Shown: positions 1 to 10,912 of the stretch, piece after piece
How the letters are laid out: each line of letters opens with the position of its first letter
Position numbering within the stretch: position 1 is the first letter of the stretch
DNA from: Medicago truncatula
Taxonomy: Eukaryota; Streptophyta; Magnoliopsida; Fabales; Fabaceae
Assembly (NCBI RefSeq): GCF_003473485.1
Contig: NC_053044.1
Location: 22,937,591 to 23,001,590, forward strand
Reading direction: 5' to 3'
Length of the DNA stretch: 64,000 nucleotides
The notes under the pieces: model-generated
Databases searched by the model: none
Seen by the model: only the letters and a program-made list of their open reading frames with translations
What the model was told of the DNA's origin: nothing
Translations under genes and position numbers: made by a program

Positions 1-67
1 AGAAAAATTAGACTTTGTCTATGTCATTTTAGACTGGGTTGATTGTGTTTTTCGTGTCTATAATATG

Positions 68-480
68 AACAAATTTAAATTTTAATCCCTAAAAATTAAA
101 ATAATCTCAATTTACTCTTATAATATTTACACGGGACATTTATTATTTTTACAATAATTTAGCAATAGACTAGCCTCTTTCAAAGAAAAAAAGAAGAAAA
201 AACAATAGAACCAGTCTCTCTCTTTACGCATTTGACATCAATATGGTTATCAAACACTTGACATGTCCTGATCTAAATGAATGACAAGGATAATGAGGGA
301 TGATCCTTGTCAGCCATATAGATCGGGACATGTCAAGTGTTTGTTAACTGAATTGATGCAACATGTGCAAAAAGAGAGACTAGTTCTATTGTTTTTTTTT
401 TAAAAGAGGCCAATCTATTGCTCAATCATTGTAAAAATAATAATTTTAATTAATTTTGAGCAGGGACTAAAGTTAAATAA
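68..480. mobile_element. Foldback MITE-like inverted repeat
   Basis: Two arms of roughly 200 bp face each other around a short centre near 285-300. The left arm contains caaacacttgacatgtcc and the right arm its complement ggacatgtcaagtgtttg. The outer parts (integers near 100-200 and 400-475) also pair, with small mismatches, over a T-rich/A-rich stretch. No ORF is present. The structure fits a non-autonomous DNA transposon with long terminal inverted repeats. I could not fix the outer ends or a target-site duplication, so the limits are approximate. Confidence 0.6.
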
Positions 481-1385
481 AACACATACCAAAAAACACA
501 ATAAATATTCTCATCTTTTCCACCCTATATTCATCCATCTCTTATAAAAAATAAATTCATATTTCATCTGGTGTCCTCAACAACAACCCCAATGGTAACT
601 AGTTATCGTTCGAATTCCTTCGTTTTTTTTGTTCCTGAACCTTAATTAGTTACCGTTGAAATTAAATGTGTAATTTTAAGGTGTTTTCAAGCAAAACCTA
701 AAGTAGGAAAACAATGATTATAAAAAGAGAATACTGCACATTGGTACAATTACCTCGGATTGTATAGTTTTGACCACCAACATCCCAAAATACAATATTG
801 CACTTTGGAACAAGAATTGGGAAATGGGGGGTACGAAAAATTTCTAGGTTTTTTAGTTTGTGATGATGGTTCCTATTCTTACAACAAATCAGTTTACGGG
901 TTCCATTTCCACACACTTTAGAATATATGTCAAGTGTTTGTCAGAAAAATAATAAATATGTATTGATTGTTGAGGTTAGAATTGATACAATTACTCATTT
1001 AAGTCTCTCGATTAACAATTTTGTTGACGCAATTACCCGTGCTCATATGGTCAGTTAAGTGCCAATGTAATTCAAAAGAGATTAAAGAGAGTTAAAATAA
1101 AATATTTTGGTTATCTCCTCTTTTTTCTTCAACGTTGATATGACTGTTGTACTTATAATCGACATATTTTGAAGAGAAAATGTCTACGTCTTAACAAGCT
1201 TGACACCTGGTAAATTGTAAACTAGTAAGGCCAATCTATTCACCCAACCTACTGATTAGGTCAAGTCCGAGCTTGGAGGACTCTTCATGTCAAGACCGAG
1301 CTAACACGCAAACGACTTTGAGGGCAAGAGTCTTATATTAAAGGACGATGAATATCGAAAATGGGTTTTATAATTAGGGATAAAT
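481..1385. other. Intergenic, no gene recognised
   Basis: AT-rich sequence with no ORF that resembles a known protein. Two short polypeptides can be translated on the minus strand but they show no family features. The left limit is the foldback element and the right limit the start of the LINE ORF1 remnant. Confidence 0.5.
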
Positions 1386-2648
1386 ATGATATTCCTTTTT
1401 AATTTAAATTTAACTAACGCACGCATGAGAGAGAACAGAGAGAGTGACCGCGGTGCAACTAGAGCAGGCCTAGGGCAACCGCGCCGGAGCAAATCACCGG
1501 TTGAGAGGAACACTGGGGGTGATAGGGGTCCAACCAGGGTGGCAGAAAATGGGGGGGATGGGGGAAATTGGTTTGTGGTCAAGTCTCGAAATCGGAAAGC
1601 GACGCAACCGGAAGCAGGAAGAAGGGACAGTTTTAGGGTTTCGGTGCGACAAGAAGATGAGAATTATGGGCTGCAGGTTCGACAACGAGGAGATGTTAGG
1701 GTTCACAATCAATCTGCTAAGGAATCAACAAACAACAATCAAATGGATGGGGAAGGAGCTGCGCGTCCTCCAGCAAGGGGTGGTACGCAAGTTAATCCTA
1801 TATACACTCAACGATTGGTTTCTGATTCAAAGCAACATGGATATGCTCATTCATCTATTGGTAACAAGGTTTGGGCTAGAGAGGCTCGGTTTGCGGATAA
1901 TGATAAGAAACCGCTTGTAGTTTCTAAACATGTTAGGCGATTGGAGGAGGTAGGGGAAGGGAGAAAGGACGTGGTTTCGGCTGTTGGGGAGGGAGGAAAA
2001 AAATGTGAGATTTGGTGAGGGAGTAGAGGCGGAATTAGGAATGGGAAGAAGAGGGGAGGGGGAAAAAAGTGTGAGGGTGGGGAAGGTTGAGGTGCCGGTT
2101 AAGGTTGAGGACAACAGGAAGAGGGAGGTTAGTAAGGTGAGGGAGACACTGATTTTGATGTTTAAGGAGGAGGAAAGAAGGCCGAGGGTAGAGAGGAATG
2201 GCAATGTTACGTTTTTGGATGTTGATGAAGACGGGAAGGCTACTAGGGTGTCTGAGAGTGAGATGGACCGTTTGGAGAAGCCATCTAAGGTTGTAGCGTT
2301 GGAGAGACAGACATCTAATATTATTAAGCTTCAGTATCAATCATATAAACACGACCTGCATTGGGCTAGTGCAGGTATTGTGGCGACGATTTCTTCAGGT
2401 GAATCTATTTTATCTATTTAGCAACGGGTGGAAGATGCTGGTTTTATAATATGGGTGTCCTTCTGATGGGCGATGATAGAGTCTTTATTCGTGGTAGCAA
2501 TGTTTGGGAGGTATATAATTTAGCTAAGGATTTTTTTGGGATGTTCCTATCGGATGTGCAGAAATGGTCTTCGAAGAAGTTACGGTGTGAACGCGGTGCT
2601 TGGTTACGTGTTTATGGGACACCGACTCATGCATGGAATATAAATTGG
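1386..2648 (+). pseudogene. L1-type LINE ORF1 (DUF4283, gag-like), 5' part
   Basis: This is the first piece of a plant L1-clade retrotransposon ORF1, the RNA-binding protein that coats the element's RNA. An Arg/Gly-rich N-terminal region (from 1386) contains NWFVVKSRNRKATQ, typical of these proteins. Reading continues in another frame after a 1-bp slip in the A-run near 1995-2005. The DUF4283 core is visible from about 2340 (HWASAGIVATI) through 2451-2640 (VFIRGSNVWEV, KKLRCERGAWLRVYG, PTHAW). A TAG at 2419-2421 and the frame changes show the copy is dead. The ORF stops abruptly after HAWN at about 2645, where another element is inserted, and resumes near 6184. The family call is secure; the exact start is not. 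Confidence 0.8.
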
Positions 2649-2774
2649 GTAAATATCTCTTTTCGTCCCTGTAATATTAGCGAATTCCGGTTTTAGTCCC
2701 TGTAAAAAAAAAGATTTAGATTTTGTCCCTGTAATTTCATATTCTTCAAGCTTTGTGCTTCAGAATGTGGTAAA
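2649..2774 (+). mobile_element. MITE fragment (gtccctgtaa-type), left end
   Basis: Starting right at the break in the LINE is a run with three copies of 'gtccctgtaa' (around 2668, 2697 and 2727) separated by A/T-rich spacers. This pattern begins many legume MULE-type MITEs. Only the left end is here; a Helitron end follows at 2775, so the Helitron seems to have landed in, or replaced, the rest of it. I found no matching right end. Confidence 0.45.
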
Positions 2775-2815
2775 CTAGTTTTAACACCCGTGCAACGCAC
2801 GGGGAGAAAAATGAT
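2775..2815 (-). repeat. Helitron 3' terminal hairpin and CTAG end
   Basis: Read on the minus strand: stem cccgtgc, loop gtt, stem gcacggg, then about 10 bases and CTAG. The base after it is T. This is the canonical 3' end of plant Helitrons (terminal hairpin near a CTRR end). Confidence 0.8.
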
Positions 2816-3290
2816 TATAAATTACAGTCATATATAGTTGACATAAAATCCTCCATGCATATGGGGTAGGAGTTACAATAATTGGTTAAGTTATACAATC
2901 AACGTTTAATAGTGGAGTAATCATAATTCTAAATTTTCATATAGAAGGTTAAGTTTGTATCCTTCAAACCATAGCTCAAGACCACGTACAGGCTTACAGA
3001 CTATCAAAATAACCTAAAGGCCATGTACATCAAAATGACAACATTCAATAATATATGTAGTTTAAAGTAAAAACAGGCTTCAAAGTTGATACTCCTAAGA
3101 AAGCAAAAAACCAGCAGAATTGCAGACATTATCAGGCCTGTAATGAGAAAAAGTAAGTTGGTTAAGTTTGGTGTGTTTTTTCGTCAAAAAATAAATAAAT
3201 TTGGTGTGTTTGTCTTGTTAAATACGCAAGCATTAATACACATAATCATGTTACCTTGTGTTCTGAATTTGCTGTTTGTATTTGATGTCC

Positions 3291-4454
3291 CTACAAATTT
3301 TCGAACACTTCCGGATATACAACATTCAAAGTTGTAGTGCAAGTGTTCCCATCTTCATCAAAGATTAACTTCTTCAAACCTTTTTTTGTTGTAACTCTAG
3401 AGATTGCTACATATAGTTGGCCATGCGTAAAAACTGGTCGAGGTAAATACATCCCAACCTTGGAAAGAGATTGTCCTTGACTTTTGTTTATTGTCATTGC
3501 AAAGCATAAGCAAATAGGAAATTGTCGGCGAGAGAACTTGAAAGGTAGACCGGAATCAGTAGGTACCAAATCCATCCTTGGAATATATACACTTTCACCA
3601 ATATTTTTTCCAGTGATAACTGTGGCAGTTATAATATTCTTTCCTAACTCCTTAACTTGAAGCCTTGTACCATTGCACAAACCGCTTGCTTGATCAATAT
3701 TCCGCAAAAGCATTACAGGCACGCCAACTTTTAGACAATGATTAGGTATCCCAGAGCACTTAACATCATTTAAAAATTCTGATGTAAACCAATCGCTTTG
3801 AACCTGGTAATCCTCATCAGACTTGCATGGTGTATCAGAACTTAAATAAGTTTTAGAGTCACCAGGAATCATAGATAGTACAAAATCATTTACTTGTTCA
3901 ACAATCTCTAAGGTTGGAGCAAGGATTGCTTGATCTTCAAAATAATTAGCATTTGCAATATTTCTAACTATATCTGGATAAACAAAATCAACCAAAGAAA
4001 GTAATGGATTCTCACTATGTAAAATGCACAACTCTTCAGGTATTTGAATGTGTGCTTCTCCATTCTCATCTGCATTTAGTAAACCATCCCCAATTTTCAA
4101 TATCCAATCCGCAAAGTGTTTGAGTTCATTGTGTGATTGGTTTGTAGTATCACTAGTCAACCTCATGTTTTTTGTCAACTTCAATACTTTGCAGTCCTTC
4201 CATATTTTTGATGAACTAACTGTTGCCTTAACAATTGCAGCTCTAGGACCATTTCTAACAACCGGCAGAATTTGTCTGAAATCTCCACCCAATACAACAA
4301 CTTTTCCACCAAAAGGTTTTTTACAATTATCCTTATTAACCTTTTTCATCAAATCCCTCATTGTTCGATCAAAAGCTTCAAAACAAAATCTATTCATCAT
4401 TGGAGCTTCATCCCAAATGAATAGGTATATAAAATATTGCTTAGTCATAATCAT
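3291..4454 (-). pseudogene. Helitron PIF1-like DNA helicase, C-terminal part
   Basis: An open frame of 387 codons encodes the C-terminal half of the RepHel helicase of Helitrons, which unwinds DNA during rolling-circle transposition. Seen in order: Walker B region [39 protein letters not shown], the [12 protein letters not shown] segment, [22 protein letters not shown], and the final helicase motif [13 protein letters not shown] with LYVAISRV close to the end. The Walker A (P-loop) half and the whole Rep domain are missing. The first residues, before IWDEAPM, are non-homologous read-through from the neighbouring RPA-like fragment, so the formal start codon is not a true start. It cannot act as a helicase on its own. 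Confidence 0.85.
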
Positions 4455-4462
4455 AAGAAAAC

Positions 4463-5539
4463 TTTAAACTTCCATACCCATCAGCTTCCATGGCAATGAC
4501 ATTGAGTTTGGTAGCACTGCCATTGCGTTCATATTCTCTCTTTGTGCCAACACCCGTCAACATTCCAATAACATCTAAATTGACATACATAAAAAAAATG
4601 ATTAAATGCTAAGAATGTAAGATAATGTAAGATAAAGACAACATTCTTCAAAAACTTCAGAAAATTTGAATATATACTCACCAACCAAGTAGTCACAATC
4701 ATAAGAACCACCTACTATGTCAGAAATTGGAACAAACTTAAAATCAGAACCACTCACTAATGCACCACACAATGACAAACATTTTGTTCCAAATTGGAAG
4801 TTCAGCTTATATGGATGATGGGTGGTCTTATAGCTCCCCCCATTAGCAGCAATGCCCATGTTTTCAAATGAATAAACTTTGCCTTCGCGAATTTCAGATT
4901 GAAACTTATACAATAGAGTTTTTTTGATTGAGGCATGAATCCTACTCCCCTATATAAAGTTCAAAAATTTAGAATTAGTTTTCAAGATATAGTTAAAACC
5001 ATAATCTAACATTCATCATTCTTCATAATACAATAGCTTTCTGATTCATTATAAAAATTACTAATTCTTTAACTTTAATCATCATCTTTATAATATAAGC
5101 ACAAAATATATAACACACATTTTTAGAGTGACAATGTTATATATCAACAACATAAGTAAAACCAAATCATTACTTATAAGGTTCAAAATTAGTGAAAATG
5201 TAAAATTAAAAAGAAGAACCTCATAATCCTTAACTATATCTCAACAAATATTAGCACTAAACATAAAACAAAACTTAATTTTTGATAGCTTATAAAATAA
5301 AAACTAATAACATTTAGCTTATTCAAAAACAACAGTTTTAAAAAAAACATCATAATTTGAATGTAAAATGGTAAGTGAAAAATAAAAACCTCAGAATCCA
5401 TTAACACCATTTCAATAGAAAATGGTAAAGTGTTTCTGTTGAAATCAGAAACTTTCCATAATCTAACAACTCTAGCCTTAATGTTCCAAGCTGGTTTTGA
5501 TGAAGAAATTTGTGAAATTGGTTCAAAAGTTAAAGCCAT
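4463..5539 (-). pseudogene. RPA70-like OB-fold (DUF223) protein fragment
   Basis: Three exons can be joined on the minus strand with good splice sites: 5539-5390 (starts MALTFEPISQ, contains WNIKARVVRLWKVSDF), 4949-4682 (GSRIHASIKKTLLYKFQ, through YKLNFQFG and FKFVPISDIVGGSY) and 4574-about 4463 (DVIGMLTGVGTKRE). Together they form the N-terminal OB-fold of a replication protein A 70-kDa DNA-binding subunit-like protein. Such proteins bind single-stranded DNA and are common passengers or components of plant Helitrons. The sequence ends in LNVIAMEADG and then runs into the helicase fragment, so the rest of the protein is lost. It could be a genuine Helitron-encoded accessory gene or a captured host gene. 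Confidence 0.75.
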
Positions 5540-5644
5540 TGCAGAAAATTGAAAGTGAAATTGCAAGAGTAAAGCTTAGGATTGAGAAAGATTGAGATTG
5601 CAATTGTAATTGCAGTGTGGTTATCACAAATCCTAAAGCCCTCT

Positions 5645-5654
5645 TTATATAGAC
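5645..5654 (-). promoter_or_regulatory. TATA box of the RPA-like fragment
   Basis: On the minus strand ctatataaag lies about 105 bp upstream of the MALTF start at 5539, a normal position for a plant TATA box. The same motif also resembles a Helitron 5' end (TCTATATAA), so its role is uncertain. Confidence 0.4.
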
Positions 5655-5659
5655 CCCAT

Positions 5660-6180
5660 AAAACCCTAATGTTGAATTTTTAATTACAGAAAAAAGATTG
5701 AAATTTGAATAGTTCCCCCCAATTTTTACCTTGAACCAATTGCAGTAGAAACTCCCTCCAAAGTTGCGATATCAATGGCAAGTGATTGGACCTTAATTGT
5801 GCTTCAGGTTTCAATATGAGAAATAGAGGAAGGAATGGAAATTTATTGAGCCGTGAGCAATTGGGTGTGGTGCAGTTTTAGCTTAATAGCATGTATTGGG
5901 ATCAATCTAGTAGAATAGGGAATAAAGCAAATGTCTTCTTTGATCTAATATACAATAAAATTGCAGAAGCATTTATTGTGAAGAGATGTTTTGAGTGGCT
6001 TAACACTGTATATGAACGTGAGAAAGAAAGAGAGATGGTCAGACACAAAATATTGACTATTATTTTATAAATAATATTGCTGTTTAGTCAAGCTATATTA
6101 AGTATGCTTTTTGTATTTTAGTGAAAGCTTGATTCCTTTGTGGCATGATTAAAAGATTGACACCTGTTCTTTTATACCCC
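5660..6180. other. Helitron 5' region, no gene recognised
   Basis: No coding signal is visible between the promoter of the RPA-like fragment and the resumption of LINE sequence near 6184. The Helitron 5' terminus should be here but I could not place it with confidence. Confidence 0.4.
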
Positions 6181-6183
6181 AAA

Positions 6184-7033
6184 AGTGTTTTTCATTTGTG
6201 TAGTTTAAAGATTTGTTAAAGCTGATAAATGTACTCTTGATAGGGGACGAATTGATTATGCCCGTGTTCTCATTACCACTACTTCATTGGAAGTGTTGAA
6301 TTTCACAACGGATGTGTTGGTTGATGGTTCCATGTTTCCTATTAAATTGGTCGAGGAATGGGGGTGGAATCTAGGTGAGGATGCTTTCCTTACGGAGGAA
6401 AATATTGAACAAAGTTCTCTTAAAGACGAAGGCTTTGATAATTTCGACGGTCATGACATTGAAGGGGATGGAGGGGACTTTGAAGCTATACTTGATGATT
6501 TATGTAATGATTGGAAGGAGCATGAAGCACCTGATCCTATTATCTCATATGTGAAGCACAACACAAATACAGAAGCGGTTCAAGAATTAAAAATGACAGA
6601 GGTGCCTATTGCTCAAAAAATTGTTCACGTAACTGCAGCAAGCAGCATGCAGGCAGCATCGCATGCAAAAAGCTATTCAGTACCTCAAATTGTAAATGTT
6701 GGTTCCTTATTGGCAGGAAGTAAGAATAATCCTTCTTGTGGAGCTACCAATAAAAATAAATCTTTGAAGAAAATCACCAACACAGTAGCGCATGAAGAGT
6801 TGGAAGTAGCAGCGGTGCATCTTGCTAATGAACCTTTACAAGTTCTTGCACCACATAGCCTTCAGGCAGCAACAAAGGTACAAGGTCATAATTTATACGT
6901 TGGTTCCTCAAAGATTGGGAGTAGTAAAAAGATTATTCTCTCTTCTGGAGCTACCGTTAAAAATAAAGGCGGTGGGTTCAGGTATTCATCTCGCAATTTA
7001 AAAAGAGTAGCAAGGATGACTGCTAAGGATAGG
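6184..7033 (+). pseudogene. L1-type LINE ORF1, continuation
   Basis: LINE ORF1 resumes after the Helitron. Near 6206 the frame reads RFVKADKCTLDRGRIDYARV, and from 6240 it continues ARVLITTTSLEVLNF, VEEWGWNLGED. This is the part of DUF4283 proteins that follows the HAWN motif lost at 2645, which shows that the two pieces were once adjacent. The acidic and linker region runs to about 7020 and is cut by the solo LTR at 7034. The 5-bp sequence ATAGG at 7029-7033 is the target-site duplication of that LTR. Confidence 0.8.
7029..7033. repeat. Target-site duplication of solo LTR, left
   Basis: ATAGG immediately before TGTAACG. The matching copy is at 9135-9139. Confidence 0.9.
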
Positions 7034-9134
7034 TGTAACGCCCACTTTTATTTAATTAATTATTTAATCGAGTTTAGACGAGTTATATTATATTTATATA
7101 ATATATGTGTGAATTTTGATGATTTATGACGATTTAGATGATTTGGATGATTTTTAGATGAGCTATGAGTTTTGATGATTTTATGAGATATGAGACTTAT
7201 TTTATTGTTTAATAAAATAAGATTTGAAAATAAAATATTTAGTTAAGGGTTGTTTTGAGATTTTAGAGAGTTTTGGGGGAGAAAGTGAGATAAGATAAGA
7301 TTTTGGGAAGAGATATAAAAAGGAAAACCTAGTCTTAGAAAAATTAGTACGTACGACTGTTTTTGGAGAAAAGGGAGAAAAACCAAGAGAAGGGAGAATC
7401 ACCATAGAGAGCTGCGATTTCGTCATACAAGGTAAGGGTGAGACTAACTCTACAATTTTATTAATCATGTAATTCATCCGGTTGTAATTAGCAAGAATTA
7501 GGATTGAATTGGAGAAATCGAAAACTAGGTCAAATTCTTAGAATTGATGATTAAACGGTGAAAATTGATTAGATTGATGTAGAAACTGTCCTTTGACCTT
7601 AGATTATGATTAGGATGAATTATGGAATTGAAATTAGGCTTAGAACCATGTGAGATCATGAATTTTTCGTAAAAACTGCATTATGCCCGAGCCTACATTC
7701 ATCGCTCGCCCTCGTGAACGATGATCCTCGCCTCGCGAGGGATGAAGTTCATCGCTCGCCACGCGAGCCATTTCCCCTCGCCTCGCGAGTTACAAGTCGT
7801 AGCTCGCCACAGCGAGCAACCTTACTCGCCATAGCGAGCATGACCAGAGAGCATGTTGAATTTCGTAATTTTGACTTTTGAGTTGAACCTTAAATGCTTT
7901 TGTGTGCCTTAAGATGTTGAATAAAGATTAGATGATGATCTAGAACGAGATTGAACCTGGTTTAGCTTAGAACAACCTTAGTTGGGATTCTGACTTGTAC
8001 TCGCCATGGCGAGCAGATGCTCTCGCCTCGCGAGCACTTCCAGAACTGAATACAAGTTAGGATGTTGCGATCTGTTTCGCATAAATTGATTAGGGTTGGA
8101 CCCTTAGGTAGTAATGTGACCCATTTAAGATGTCAACTGAAATCTGTGAAACTGCTATGAACTGTTAAGCTGATTATAATGTGATTTAATGATTAATTAC
8201 ATTACTTGAAATATTATTGAATGATCAAGATGTTGTTGAAATGAATTGATATTATGAGTCATGCTGTTGATGTGATCTGATTATGCTGCTATTGTTATTT
8301 AACTAAGTTGCATGAGTCATTATAAGATGATGTTGAACTCCAAATTATTGGATGTATATGAGATGTTGATTAAGATGTTTTAGATGATTGAGTCCATGCA
8401 TTAGCATACATTTGTTGCGGGTTCATGCCCTGGAGCTTTGTACTCACCACGATGGAGCATTTGCTCAAAATAATTGTTGGGGGCTTATGCCCTGAAAGTA
8501 TATTAATACTATAATGTTGGGGGCTCATGCCCTGAATTGGTACCACATGCATATAAGAGGTTTAGGTTGCATTGTCGCATTGTCGAGTCAAATGATGTTA
8601 AGATGTTATGTTATTTATGATGATTGAATGAAGTGATTACTTGATATTTTATTATCAATGATGCTATGATGTTTAAGATGTTTATGTTGCGATTGTTGAA
8701 TTGTATTGATTAATATTATTGTTTTGTGAAATCTCACCCCTTCTGCTTGGAAATGTTGCTCTTCGTATGAGTAACTTGCAGGTGATCGAGCTTAGTGTGC
8801 AGTGTTGTTGTCGTGAGTGGCATTGCCTCACTGAGTCGTCTAGGTTGCTCTGATACGTAACGGGATGGGGTTTATGTTATGCATGCTTCATTTCCTTTAC
8901 GTGATCATTTATGATGTTTTATGATGTTAACTAACTTTATTTGAAATATTTGATGGGGCCTACGTGCCAATACGATTTATGGATTTTCGAATTAACTCCG
9001 CTGCAATGTTTAAGATATTTTTGTTGAAAGTTAAATTGTTATTTAACTGTTTTTAGACTATGTGATATCCCGTTTGTGATGTACACTCTGATTTATGTTA
9101 AGAAATTTTTATATTGGGAAAACGGGGTGTTACA
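7034..9134 (+). mobile_element. Complete solo LTR, Ty3/gypsy type, 2101 bp
   Basis: The element starts TGTAACGCCC and ends GGGGTGTTACA, that is TG...CA. It is flanked on both sides by ATAGG (7029-7033 and 9135-9139), a perfect 5-bp target-site duplication inside the LINE. There is no internal region, so it is a solo LTR left by LTR-LTR recombination. A TATA-like motif (gatataaaaagg) is near 7310. The 3' end is closely related to the LTR remnant at 10913 (which adjoins a gypsy gag gene) and to the LTR at 55776, which is why I assign it to Ty3/gypsy. It contains no significant ORF. A GC-rich cluster of short palindromes lies at 7727-7838 and 8000-8034. Confidence 0.9.
7727..8034. repeat. Cluster of ctcgc...gcgag palindromes in LTR
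   Basis: Seven short inverted repeats of the form ctcgc-(1 to 4 bases)-gcgag occur at 7727-7739, 7754-7768, 7777-7789, 7802-7817, 7825-7838, 8000-8013 and 8022-8034. The three spacer types are ct, ca-like and cata/catg-like. They are strikingly GC-rich against an AT-rich background. I saw no such cluster in the related LTR at 55776. Confidence 0.8.
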
Positions 9135-9139
9135 ATAGG
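9135..9139. repeat. Target-site duplication of solo LTR, right
   Basis: ATAGG immediately after TGTTACA, identical to 7029-7033. Confidence 0.9.
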
Positions 9140-9745
9140 GACGAAATTTTAAAAATATTGAAAAAACGAGCAAAGGAACAGAAAGCTAGATTTATATCTA
9201 ATTCTAGCAGAAAAATGGTGTTGTAACATCTAATTCATCAAAAATAGATTCAACTACTTCACTATCTTGAGTAAACTAGGACTTGGAGCACTAGTGTCGT
9301 TACGGAGTGGTATGGAGGCGAAGGACAAGGATGTGTGTGATATTGGGGAGGTGTTAGGTGTGAAGTTTAAGGAGGAAAACATGAAAAAATTTAATATGCT
9401 ATTGAAGGAGGGGCGGAGGGAGCTTAGAGAAGAGGTGGGGAGGATTTTGGCAAAAGGAGTGTTTGGAGGGAGTGGAGGTCGTAGTCAGTAGGTATTGATT
9501 GGTGGTTGAGGTTGGGGGTGTGGGAAGGTAAAAATGAAGATGATTTCTTATAATGTGAGGGGTCTTGGTGGTTTTGAGAAGAGAAACGAGGTTAGGAGGA
9601 TGTTGTCTGGAAAAAAAAAGCCATTTGGTTTATGTTTACAAGAAACGAAGTTAATGGTAGTGGATGATCTGCTGCTTCAGTCTTTATGGTCGAACCTGTC
9701 GGTGGGGTTTTCTTTTCAACCGTCAGTCGAGGCATCTGGTGGTAT
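9140..9745 (+). pseudogene. LINE ORF1 3' end and ORF2 start
   Basis: After the solo LTR the LINE continues. 9267-9491 is the lysine/glutamate-rich C-terminal end of ORF1, closed by TAG. About 40 bp on, at 9534, ORF2 begins with MKMISYNVRGLGGFEKR, the start of the apurinic/apyrimidinic-type endonuclease that nicks target DNA. FGLCLQETKL contains the catalytic glutamate region, and VEASGG follows. The frame then enters unrelated minus-strand gypsy sequence at about 9746. No reverse transcriptase of this LINE is found to the right, so the element is truncated here. Confidence 0.85.
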
Positions 9746-10768
9746 GAATAATAGCAACTATAGGTGTACTATCAAAATAACATGTACCTCTAATCAAACG
9801 ATCCTCATTCTCTGTCTGCGTACCAGTCAAAGCAAAAACTCTTCCAGTAGTCTGTGCCTTCTTAGGCTTCTTACATTGCGAACCAATATGACCTTCCTCA
9901 TTGCAATTGAAACATACAACATCATCATGCTTACATTCGGCAAGTGTATGTCCCTTCTTACCACAACGAAAACACCTCTTTACATCCCCAGGACAAGCGT
10001 TACTCTTATGGCCTTTCTCACCACAAGTATAGCAAACAATCTCAGCAACAACATCTTTCTTTTTAGGCCTCCTCTCATCATTCAATCTTTGTTTGCCCTT
10101 ATCAGCAGGAGCACTGTAAGGCTTTGGAAGACTTTGCTGACCTTGCCTTTTCTCTCATTCACAACCTTGTAATGAGCCTTAGTATCTTCCTCATATATTC
10201 TGCAACTGCTAATCAGCTCAGAAAAAGTATGGATCTTCTGGTAACCAATTGCCCGCTTGATCTCAGCACGCAAGCCATTCTCAAATTTGATGCACTTGGA
10301 GAACTCAGCAGTCTCGACAGTGTAGTGCGGGTAAAACTTAGCCAGCTCCACAAATTTTGCAGCATACTCAGTTACTGACATATTTCCTTGCTTCAGCTCA
10401 AGGAACTCAATCTCTTTCTTCCCGCGAACATCTTCCGGAAAGTATCTGTCTAGGAACTCTCTCTTAAATACAGCCCAAGTAACAACTGCACCATCTTGCT
10501 CTAGGGTAGGTAGAAGACTCACCCACCAATCGTCAGCTTCCTCAGCTAGCATGTGCGTACTAAAACGCACCTTCTGAACCTCAGTGCATTGCATAACCCG
10601 AAACACTCTCTCAATCTCTTTGAGCCACGTCTGAGCTCCATCAGGGTCATACCTTCCTTTGAAAGTAGGCGGATGATTCCTCAAGAACGTTTCCAACATC
10701 CTAACCTCAGCATTAGCACCCGCGTTAGCATTAGGCTGATGCCCCCACAGCTTCCAATGCAGCAGCAA
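9746..10768 (-). pseudogene. Ty3/gypsy gag with three zinc knuckles
   Basis: On the minus strand the N-terminal part (10768-about 10135) is a Retrotrans_gag domain: FKGRYDPDGAQTWLKEIERVF, FSTHMLAEEADDWW, FKREFLDRYFPEDVR and EFLELKQGNMSVTEYAAKF are standard for gypsy capsid proteins. A frameshift near 10135 separates it from the nucleocapsid part (10085-9746), which has three CCHC knuckles (CYTCGEKGHKSNAC, CFRCGKKGHTLAEC, CFNCNEEGHIGSQC). The knuckles are followed by GRVFALTGTQ and the first residues before the protease. The protease active site and everything after it are missing because the element breaks off at the LINE junction. It is a dead 5' fragment. Confidence 0.9.
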
Positions 10769-10900
10769 TCACAGCGTCGTTTCTTCCAGCCATTCTTAGT
10801 TTTCTACACAACAAACAACAATCGAAACAACATAAGACAGTATTACAACTGTTACTCAACAAGACACGACTCATCTACTTGGCTGGACGGACCAACCTTC

Positions 10901-10910
10901 TCTGATACCA
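10901..10910 (-). other. Primer binding site (initiator tRNA-Met)
   Basis: Minus-strand TGGTATCAGA, two bases after the LTR end TGTTACA, matches the 3' end of initiator methionine tRNA, the usual primer of plant LTR retrotransposons. It ties the gag gene on its left to the LTR remnant on its right. Confidence 0.85.
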
Positions 10911-10912
10911 AT

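Larger units (their letters stand above)
2775..6180 (-). mobile_element. Helitron with RPA-like and helicase fragments
   Basis: The minus-strand 3' terminus is diagnostic. It has a perfect 7-bp hairpin (cccgtgc-gtt-gcacggg), a short spacer and CTAG at 2775-2778, followed on that strand by T, as expected for insertion between A and T. Inside, on the same strand, lie the C-terminal part of a PIF1-type helicase and an RPA70-like OB-fold gene fragment. No Rep (HUH nickase) domain is recognisable, so the element is internally deleted and non-autonomous. The 5' TC end was not identified. The right limit is set only by where LINE sequence resumes, about 6184. Confidence 0.75.

Noticed and set aside
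4048..4467. Plus-strand frame opposite the Helitron helicase
   Set aside because: Antisense shadow of a clear helicase frame.
5645..5654. Helitron 5' end TCTATATAA on the minus strand
   Set aside because: The motif is equally a TATA box at the right distance from the RPA-like start, and the LINE does not resume until about 6184, so it is unlikely to be the outer end.
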